Assembly (NCBI GenBank): GCA_003543245.1
Contig: DPJB01000001.1
Coordinates: 1-29,480, forward strand
Length of the DNA: 29,480 nt
Direction of reading: 5' to 3'
Source of the DNA: Moraxellaceae bacterium
Lineage (GTDB): Bacteria; Pseudomonadota; Gammaproteobacteria; Pseudomonadales; Moraxellaceae
Shown here in pieces: positions 24,115 to 29,480 of this stretch (position 1 is its first letter; each line of letters begins with the position of its first letter). The notes below the pieces were generated by a model, which saw nothing but the letters and a program-made list of their open reading frames with translations, was not told the origin of the DNA and ran no database searches. The translations under genes and the position numbers were made by a program.

Positions 24115-26484
24115 CTATACCTCGTCTACGGTACAACAGCCGGCATGATGTGATGACACCGGCTGTACAACCGCCTGCTCATCACGGTCTTTATTTGACG
24201 ACTGCATCGGCTGCTCCCGCACCACCCTGGCAGCACCAACCATGGCGGCCAGTGCATCACGGGTTTCCGGCCAGCCGCGCGTTTTAAGACCGCAATCCGG
24301 ATTAACCCACAACCGGTGCATCTGGATGCGTGACGCCGCCACACGCAGCAGATGTACCATTGCCTCCACCGTTGGAACGCGCGGGGAGTGAATGTCATAG
24401 ACCCCGGGACCAATGGCATTCGGATAGTCGAACTGTTCAAACGCGCGCAACAGCTCCATCGCCGAACGTGCTGTCTCGATGGTAATGACATCGGCATCCA
24501 TGGCAGCGATATGCGCGATGCAATCGTTGAACTCCGAATAACACATGTGAGTGTGAATCTGTGTGGAATCTTTCACGCCAGAAGCCGACACACGAAAGGC
24601 ACGCACTGCCCAGCGCCAGTAGTCAGCCTGATCACGTTTGCGCAAGGGCAAACCCTCACGGAAAGCAGGTTCATCAATCTGGATGATGCGTATGCCGGCA
24701 TCCTCCAGATCACACACTTCATCACGTACCGCCAGGGCAAGTTGCAATGCAACAGTTTCACGCGAAACGTCATCACGCAGGAATGACCAGCACAGGATGG
24801 TGACAGGGCCCGTGAGCATTCCCTTCATGTAGCGTGACGTCAGCGACTGGGCATATTCTGCCCATTTCACGGTCATTGGTTTCGGCCGGCTTACATCACC
24901 CACAATGACCGGCGGCTTGACGCAGCGGCTGCCATAGCTTTGCACCCAGCCATGCTGTGTAAATGCAAAACCTGACAGCTGCTCGCCAAAATATTCCACC
25001 ATGTCATTGCGCTCGGCCTCGCCATGCACCAGCACATCCAGACCCAGCACTTCCTGCTCACGCACGGCGTATGCTATTTCTGTCTTCATTGCCGCTTCAT
25101 AAGCGCTCGCACTCAAGGTACCGGCCTTGAGCATGGCCCTGGCCTGCCGGATTTCTGCCGTTTGCGGAAATGAACCGATTGTCGTGGTTGGCAATGCAGG
25201 CAGCTGCAATGACTCAGCCTGCCTGGCTTCGCGTATTGCATATGGACTGGCACGTTCGGCATCACCTGCGTTCAAGGCTGCAACGCGGACCTGCACAGCC
25301 GTATTCTTCCAGTTGGCTGCATCCTTGCGCGAGGCAGACGCCAGATCGGCACCCCTGAGCGCAGCAATCACATGTGAATCATCCGGATGCTGCAGCGCAG
25401 CTTTCAGCACGGCTATTTCATCCAGCTTCTGCACGGCAAATGACAGCCAGGAGCGCAGCTCGGTTGACAGTGCCTTTTCGCGAACGAGATCCACAGGGAC
25501 ATGCTGCAAGGAACAGCTGCTGCCAACCCAGAGCCGATCACCCATTCTGGCTTTCGCCTCTTTGAGCAATGTGATTTTCTCGCGCAGGTTTGCACGCCAG
25601 ATGTTGCGCCCGTCAATCACGCCCAGTGACAGCACCTTGTATTCGGGCAGGCGATCAACCACCTGTTGCCATTCACCACCGGAACGCGTGACATCAATGT
25701 GCAGTCCGGCAACGGGCAAATGACAGGCCAGCCACAGATTGTCGGCCAGCGGGCCGTAGTAGTTGGCAATGAGAATATTGATGTCCCGACGCTGCAGGCG
25801 GTTGTAGACAGACTCGAAGGCGGCCTGCCAGATCACCGGCAAATCCAGCGAGAGAATCGGCTCGTCTATCTGTACCCACTCCACGCCAAGTGCCGCCAGT
25901 TGCGTCAGGATGTCGGCATAGACGGGCAGCAAACCTGGCAGCAGGTCGATCTTCTGGAACTCGTCACCGGCACACTTGCCCAGCCACAGATAGGTCAGCG
26001 GCCCTGTCAGCACAACCTTGACCGTATGCCCTTGCGCCTGAGCCTCCCTGACTTCATCAAACAGTCGTGTGCTGCCAATCCTGAACGACTGGTCTGCAGT
26101 CAGCTCCGGCACGAGATAGTGGTAATTGGTATCAAACCATTTGGTCATTTCCTGGGCGACGGTATCCGCTCCTGTCGGTGCCCTGCCCCGGGCCATGCGG
26201 AACTGGGTGTCGAGATCAACCTCGCCAGTCACCGGGCCAAAACGCTCTGGCACCACGCCCAGCAAGGCCGAGGTCGCCAGCATCTGGTCGTAAAAGGCAA
26301 AGTCGCCGACCGTCACAACGTCAAGGCCCGACTCAGCCTGTTGCGCCCAGTGCCGGGCACGCAGCTCTTGCCCCACCTGCTCAAGGTCGGCCAGGCTGGT
26401 ATTGCCAGCCCAGTACGCTTCCAGAGCCTTTTTCAGTTCTCGGTCCGCGCCAATGCGCGGAAACCCCAGTACATGCGCCTTCAT
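24115..26484 (-). CDS. metE: Cobalamin-independent methionine synthase MetE with C-terminal tail
   Basis: MetE transfers the methyl group of 5-methyltetrahydropteroyl-triglutamate to homocysteine without B12. The N-terminus MKAHVLGFPRIGADRELKKA and the two-barrel layout are standard. The zinc and homocysteine site is intact: H646, C648 (IHTHMCYSEF), E670 and C731 (VNPDCGLKTRGW), all shifted by five from E. coli. At 789 residues the protein runs about 31 residues past the E. coli end. The extra tail is hydrophilic and ends with H779, H780, C783 and C784 before TVDEV. An AGGGAG site precedes the ATG. It is divergent from metR and convergent with the UndA-like gene. Confidence 0.97.
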   Translation of the reverse strand: MKAHVLGFPRIGADRELKKALEAYWAGNTSLADLEQVGQELRARHWAQQAESGLDVVTVGDFAFYDQMLATSALLGVVPERFGPVTGEVDLDTQFRMARGRAPTGADTVAQEMTKWFDTNYHYLVPELTADQSFRIGSTRLFDEVREAQAQGHTVKVVLTGPLTYLWLGKCAGDEFQKIDLLPGLLPVYADILTQLAALGVEWVQIDEPILSLDLPVIWQAAFESVYNRLQRRDINILIANYYGPLADNLWLACHLPVAGLHIDVTRSGGEWQQVVDRLPEYKVLSLGVIDGRNIWRANLREKITLLKEAKARMGDRLWVGSSCSLQHVPVDLVREKALSTELRSWLSFAVQKLDEIAVLKAALQHPDDSHVIAALRGADLASASRKDAANWKNTAVQVRVAALNAGDAERASPYAIREARQAESLQLPALPTTTIGSFPQTAEIRQARAMLKAGTLSASAYEAAMKTEIAYAVREQEVLGLDVLVHGEAERNDMVEYFGEQLSGFAFTQHGWVQSYGSRCVKPPVIVGDVSRPKPMTVKWAEYAQSLTSRYMKGMLTGPVTILCWSFLRDDVSRETVALQLALAVRDEVCDLEDAGIRIIQIDEPAFREGLPLRKRDQADYWRWAVRAFRVSASGVKDSTQIHTHMCYSEFNDCIAHIAAMDADVITIETARSAMELLRAFEQFDYPNAIGPGVYDIHSPRVPTVEAMVHLLRVAASRIQMHRLWVNPDCGLKTRGWPETRDALAAMVGAARVVREQPMQSSNKDRDEQAVVQPVSSHHAGCCTVDEV

Positions 26485-26500
26485 GATGCTGCTCCCTACT

Positions 26501-26576
26501 TGAATGGCGCTCAGTGTGGATCAGGCTTTACATGAATCAAAATCAATTATCTAATTGCGCAATTGAATTCTACTCA
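26501..26576. promoter_or_regulatory. metE/metR control region with MetR-like half sites and a palindrome
   Basis: The 107-base divergent space holds three imperfect copies of the MetR pattern TGAA-N5-TTCA: 26501-26513 (right half CTCA), 26533-26545 (right half ATCA) and 26564-26576 (right half CTCA). It also holds a perfect 12-base palindrome AATTGCGCAATT at 26553-26564. LysR proteins bind such dyads between their own gene and the target, so MetR, with homocysteine, probably controls metE here. Which dyad is bound is inferred. Confidence 0.5.
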
Positions 26577-26591
26577 TGAAGGCGCAACGCC

Positions 26592-27515
26592 ATGATTGAC
26601 ATTCGCCATCTGCGGACGCTTGCAGCCATCCGTGATACCGGCTCGCTGGCCGAGGCGGCCGAGCGCCTGCACCTTACCCAGTCGGCCCTGTCCCACCAGC
26701 TCAAGGGGCTTGAGGACGCGCTTGGCCTTAGCCTGTTTGCGCGCAAGACCTACCCGCCCCGCTTTACCCGGGCAGGCGAACGCTTGCTTGAGCTGGCCGA
26801 TCTGGCCCTGCCGGCCATCCGCGCGGCCGAGCGTGATATCGGCAAGCTGAAAACAGGGCGCGCCGGGCGCATGGTGATGGCCATTGAATGCCATAGCTGC
26901 TTTGAATGGCTGATGCCGGCACTCAACCGTTATCGCGAGGACTGGCCAGAGGTAGAGCTGGATTTCGTGAGCGGCTTTCACGGGGATGCCCAGGAAGCGC
27001 TGACCCGCCGCGAGCTGGACCTGGTGGTGACCTCCAATCCGGACCTGCAGCGCAACGACCTGAAGTTTGTGCCACTCTTTGATTACGAGGCACTGCTGGT
27101 TGTGGCGCAGTCACACCCGCTTTCCGGACAGGACTTTGTATTGCCGCCAGCGCTGGCAACCGAAACACTGATTACCTATCCCGTGGATGAGGACCGGCTC
27201 GACATATTCACGCACTTCCTGCACCCGGCCGGTGTACGGCCCGCCCGCACGCGTACCAGTGAACTCACCCTCATGATGGTGCAACTGGTCGCCAGTGGCC
27301 GTGGCGTTTGCGCCCTGCCCTCATGGGCTGCGCAGGAGTATGTGCAGCGTGGCTGGGTAAAAACGCTCGCGCTGGGCCATGAAGGCATCTGGCGCACGCT
27401 GTACGCGGCCATTCGCGAGGAAGATGCGGAGCTGGCGTTTGTGCAGGATTTCCTGCTGACCGCACGCACCATCAGTGAAGCAACCCTGTCCGGCATCCGC
27501 CCCGTCAAAAACTGA
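26592..27515 (+). CDS. metR: LysR-type regulator MetR
   Basis: MetR activates metE with homocysteine as co-inducer. The 307-residue protein has the LysR winged helix-turn-helix at 1-60 (LRTLAAIRDTGSLAEAAERL, LTQSALSHQLKGLEDALG) and a MetR-like effector domain (AIECHSCFEWLMPALNRYRE, LDLVVTSNPD). The name rests on these matches and on divergence from metE, the usual arrangement. The ATG at 26592 follows GAAGGCG by about nine bases. It also normally represses itself. No terminator with a T-run was seen after it; an imperfect C5/G5 hairpin lies at 27559-27582. Confidence 0.94.
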   Translation: MIDIRHLRTLAAIRDTGSLAEAAERLHLTQSALSHQLKGLEDALGLSLFARKTYPPRFTRAGERLLELADLALPAIRAAERDIGKLKTGRAGRMVMAIECHSCFEWLMPALNRYREDWPEVELDFVSGFHGDAQEALTRRELDLVVTSNPDLQRNDLKFVPLFDYEALLVVAQSHPLSGQDFVLPPALATETLITYPVDEDRLDIFTHFLHPAGVRPARTRTSELTLMMVQLVASGRGVCALPSWAAQEYVQRGWVKTLALGHEGIWRTLYAAIREEDAELAFVQDFLLTARTISEATLSGIRPVKN

Positions 27516-27661
27516 AACACAGTCTTGGGTGCTTGCAATAAATTATCATCTTCTGCCTTGCCCCCCTCGTTCAGGGGGTGCATCAGCGATCTGCTGCTAC
27601 GTTATCGTCACAGGAAATTGGCATACGCACGAGGCGCAAGCCATATTCAGAGGAACCGATA

Positions 27662-28831
27662 ATGAAACGCTCAACTTTATGGGTGGCAGTGATTGGCCTG
27701 TTGACGGGGGCTGCGCAAGCCGGTGAGTCTGTTGCAGCTTCTGCATCAGCAGCTCCGGCAACCCGAATCGAGATGGGGACAGCGGAGACAATGGAAAACC
27801 CGTCCGTCATCATGGCCCGTCGTGCCCAGCAGGCAAAGGCCAAGGACGTTGAGCCTTACTACGACGACACGCTTGATTCTGCCAAAACAGCAGTGGACAC
27901 AGCCTACAAGGCCGCAAAGGCAAAGAACGGCACGCTGACAAAGTCTGCGTGGGTAAAAGCCCTCGCTACCGCTACCGATGCTACATCCATCTATCTTCTA
28001 GGTGCGACACAGTGGCTTGGCATTGGCGGCCCCATGAAATTTGCAGAGGCACAGAAGAACTTCGAGGCAGCTGCCGCCTTGGGCAGCATTGCCGGCAAGC
28101 GTGAATACGCCAAGATGATCCTGCGTGGCCATGTGGAAAAAGGCCAGTCACAGCGGGGCTATGAATTGATGACAGCAATTGCATCTGCCGATGCGGATGC
28201 CATGGTTGAACGAGGAATCGCGCTGACAGATGGATACGGCGTCACCAAAGACAGGGCCGAAGCCAGAAAGTGTTTCGAAGCCGCCGCCGCAAAGGGCAGT
28301 TCGCGCGCCAACCTGTGGCTGGCAACCCTGACTACCATCCAGCCCGACATCACTCCCGAACAGAAAACAGCCGCCGTTGCTTACGCCAAAAAGGCCAGCG
28401 ATGCAGGCCAGGTCAAGGCCATGCGTATGTACGGCATGATGGTTGATCAGGGATATGGCGTCACAAAAGACCAGGTGACAGGATCAGCACTCATCCTGAA
28501 AGCCGCTCTGGCGGGCGAGCAGGATGCGCAATTCATCATGGCGCAAAAATACCGTTACGGCATCGGTGTAAATCAGGACCCCGTCGAAGCACTTTCATGG
28601 GCCCGCACATGCGCACAATACAACAACGTGCAATGCATGCAGTCTGCGGGAGAGCTGGTGCTGGAGGTTCAGCCGGATGGTGGCGATGCGATGATCAAGG
28701 AAGCCGTGCGCTATGTGATCAACATGTCCACACGTGACGAAGCTGCCGCCAAGTCCCTCGTCGAAACCCTGCAGAGCGGCACCACGATGCCGTTCAGTGA
28801 ACTCATGCGCATGGCGGGTTACAACCAGTGA
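27662..28831 (+). CDS. Secreted Sel1-repeat protein
   Basis: The 389-residue protein has a clear signal peptide (MKRSTLWVAVIGLLTGAAQA, then GES) and a chain of Sel1-like (TPR-type) repeats from about residue 115 to 350. Examples are GYGVTKDRAEARKCFEAAAA, GYGVTKDQVTGSALILKAAL and GIGVNQDPVEALSWARTCAQ. Such repeats mediate protein binding; the partner is unknown. The start at 27662 has AGGAA six bases upstream, and the longer in-frame version from 27578 lacks this. Its TGA overlaps the start of the next gene (TGATG), so the two are translated together and may act together in the periplasm or outside the cell. Confidence 0.85.
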   Translation: MKRSTLWVAVIGLLTGAAQAGESVAASASAAPATRIEMGTAETMENPSVIMARRAQQAKAKDVEPYYDDTLDSAKTAVDTAYKAAKAKNGTLTKSAWVKALATATDATSIYLLGATQWLGIGGPMKFAEAQKNFEAAAALGSIAGKREYAKMILRGHVEKGQSQRGYELMTAIASADADAMVERGIALTDGYGVTKDRAEARKCFEAAAAKGSSRANLWLATLTTIQPDITPEQKTAAVAYAKKASDAGQVKAMRMYGMMVDQGYGVTKDQVTGSALILKAALAGEQDAQFIMAQKYRYGIGVNQDPVEALSWARTCAQYNNVQCMQSAGELVLEVQPDGGDAMIKEAVRYVINMSTRDEAAAKSLVETLQSGTTMPFSELMRMAGYNQ

Positions 28832-29480
28832 TGCACCTTGCCACCCTTCAGGCTGCGCTACGTACTGCCATCGCGGTCGTGATGCTTGCCGGAACTCCGT
28901 TTGCCATTGCCGGAAGTACCAGCCACCACACAAGTGAGCGGGACAATTACTCCAGGCAAAGTGCTGCCTGGCAGTACCACAACCGCATGGCAAACGGCTT
29001 CTGGGACACCAGCTGGGGTGGCGGTGGCAATATTGATGTGTCGGGTGAGTGGCAGATCGAGAAACTGGCCAAGTCACTGCACAATGCCTATCTATCCTTC
29101 CAGCAGAAACGCTCTGATGCCTTTGCGGCGAAAGTTGGACAAGCGATTGTTGCGGATGACAAGACATGGGAAAAGTACACCATTGATGCAGGTAAACGCA
29201 CACCATGGGTATCTGTAAAAGATGCCATCAATAACGCTGGAGGTGCACTGGCCATTGCCCGTGCAGCTGCGGTCACGCAGGGAGATGCCGTCTACGAGCG
29301 CGTCTTTACCCGAGCCATTGCCGCGCACAACGACGCCTCTGCAATGGAGTATGCAATCTGGCTGCAGTCACAAGGAGCGGAGGGCGCTACGCGGGCAATA
29401 GCAGTCCTGGAGCCATGGTGTCCCGCTGAAGGTACAGCCTTTCCCAGCCAGTGTACGGAGCTTGGTCTTGCTTACTGGGG
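28831..29480 (+). CDS. Secreted protein of unknown function (3' end outside window)
   Basis: An open frame starts at the ATG overlapping the Sel1-gene stop and stays open to the last base (216 full codons). The first 27 residues form a signal peptide (hydrophobic AIAVVMLAGTPFAIA, cleavage before GSTSHH). The mature part begins hydrophilic and His/Ser/Tyr-rich, then has an aromatic, Gly-rich patch (NGFWDTSWGGGGNIDVSGEW) followed by helical segments rich in Ala. Towards the end the pattern (DASAMEYAIWLQSQGAEGAT) looks like a TPR or Sel1-type repeat, with two cysteines in PWCPAEGTAFPSQC. I do not recognise a family. Co-translation with the Sel1 protein suggests a joint job. Confidence 0.75.
   Translation, partial: MHLATLQAALRTAIAVVMLAGTPFAIAGSTSHHTSERDNYSRQSAAWQYHNRMANGFWDTSWGGGGNIDVSGEWQIEKLAKSLHNAYLSFQQKRSDAFAAKVGQAIVADDKTWEKYTIDAGKRTPWVSVKDAINNAGGALAIARAAAVTQGDAVYERVFTRAIAAHNDASAMEYAIWLQSQGAEGATRAIAVLEPWCPAEGTAFPSQCTELGLAYW

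Noticed and set aside
26485..26591. Cobalamin or SAM riboswitch ahead of metE
   Set aside because: The 107-base space is shared with metR and is too short for a cobalamin riboswitch, and no B12-box-like motif was seen.
27559..27582. C5/G5 hairpin after metR as a terminator
   Set aside because: The stem is imperfect with a bulge and lacks a T-run on the plus strand.

Overview
The window is a dense chromosomal segment of about 29.5 kb from a gammaproteobacterium. I estimate moderately high GC by eye (upper fifties percent). The gene order aspS-yebC-ruvCAB-ybgC-tolQRAB-pal-cpoB-queE-queC, followed by a gcvR/bcp/tusA/bepA/nadA block, matches what I remember of Pseudomonas aeruginosa. The metE-metR pair and the style of the ruvC-ruvA repeat also fit Pseudomonadales or a near relative. 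I cannot name a genus from the sequence. No tRNA, rRNA, CRISPR array, insertion sequence or prophage gene was seen, and no gene-free stretch exceeds 300 bases.

Layout. Positions 1-4113 (+) hold the 3' half of aspS, yebC with a strong terminator, and ruvC, ruvA and ruvB; a REPIN-like inverted repeat lies between ruvC and ruvA. Positions 4115-8486 (+) are the Tol-Pal operon (ybgC, tolQ, tolR, tolA, tolB, pal) with tight overlaps, a terminator-like hairpin between tolB and pal, and a strong terminator after pal. Positions 8620-11951 hold a membrane CHASE2 Ser/Thr kinase and a PP2C phosphatase, placed between pal and cpoB where many relatives have nothing. Then come cpoB (12016-12954), the 7-deazaguanine genes queE and queC, a double-ACT GcvR-like protein and a peroxiredoxin. 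tusA and nadA lie on the minus strand on either side of a BepA-like M48 protease. Perfect bidirectional terminators separate the bcp/tusA and bepA/nadA convergent pairs.

The second half is more accessory. A four-gene plus-strand operon (18737-21838) encodes a DUF2796 (ZrgA-like) periplasmic protein, an ABC ATPase, an FtsX/MacB-type permease and a DUF3299 protein, resembling zinc-linked zrg loci. A membrane diguanylate cyclase on the minus strand faces away from a TenA-superfamily gene (23296-24084). That gene closely resembles UndA, the non-heme iron oxidase that turns lauric acid into 1-undecene, but lacks one expected metal ligand. metE (minus) and metR (plus) diverge from a shared control region with several MetR-like half sites. 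The window ends with a secreted Sel1-repeat protein and an overlapping secreted protein of unknown function that runs off the end.

The most interesting items are the UndA-like enzyme with its altered metal site, the kinase/phosphatase pair inside the Tol-Pal neighbourhood, Pal with a long alanine-rich linker beside a proline-rich TolA, and a MetE with a Cys/His-containing C-terminal tail.
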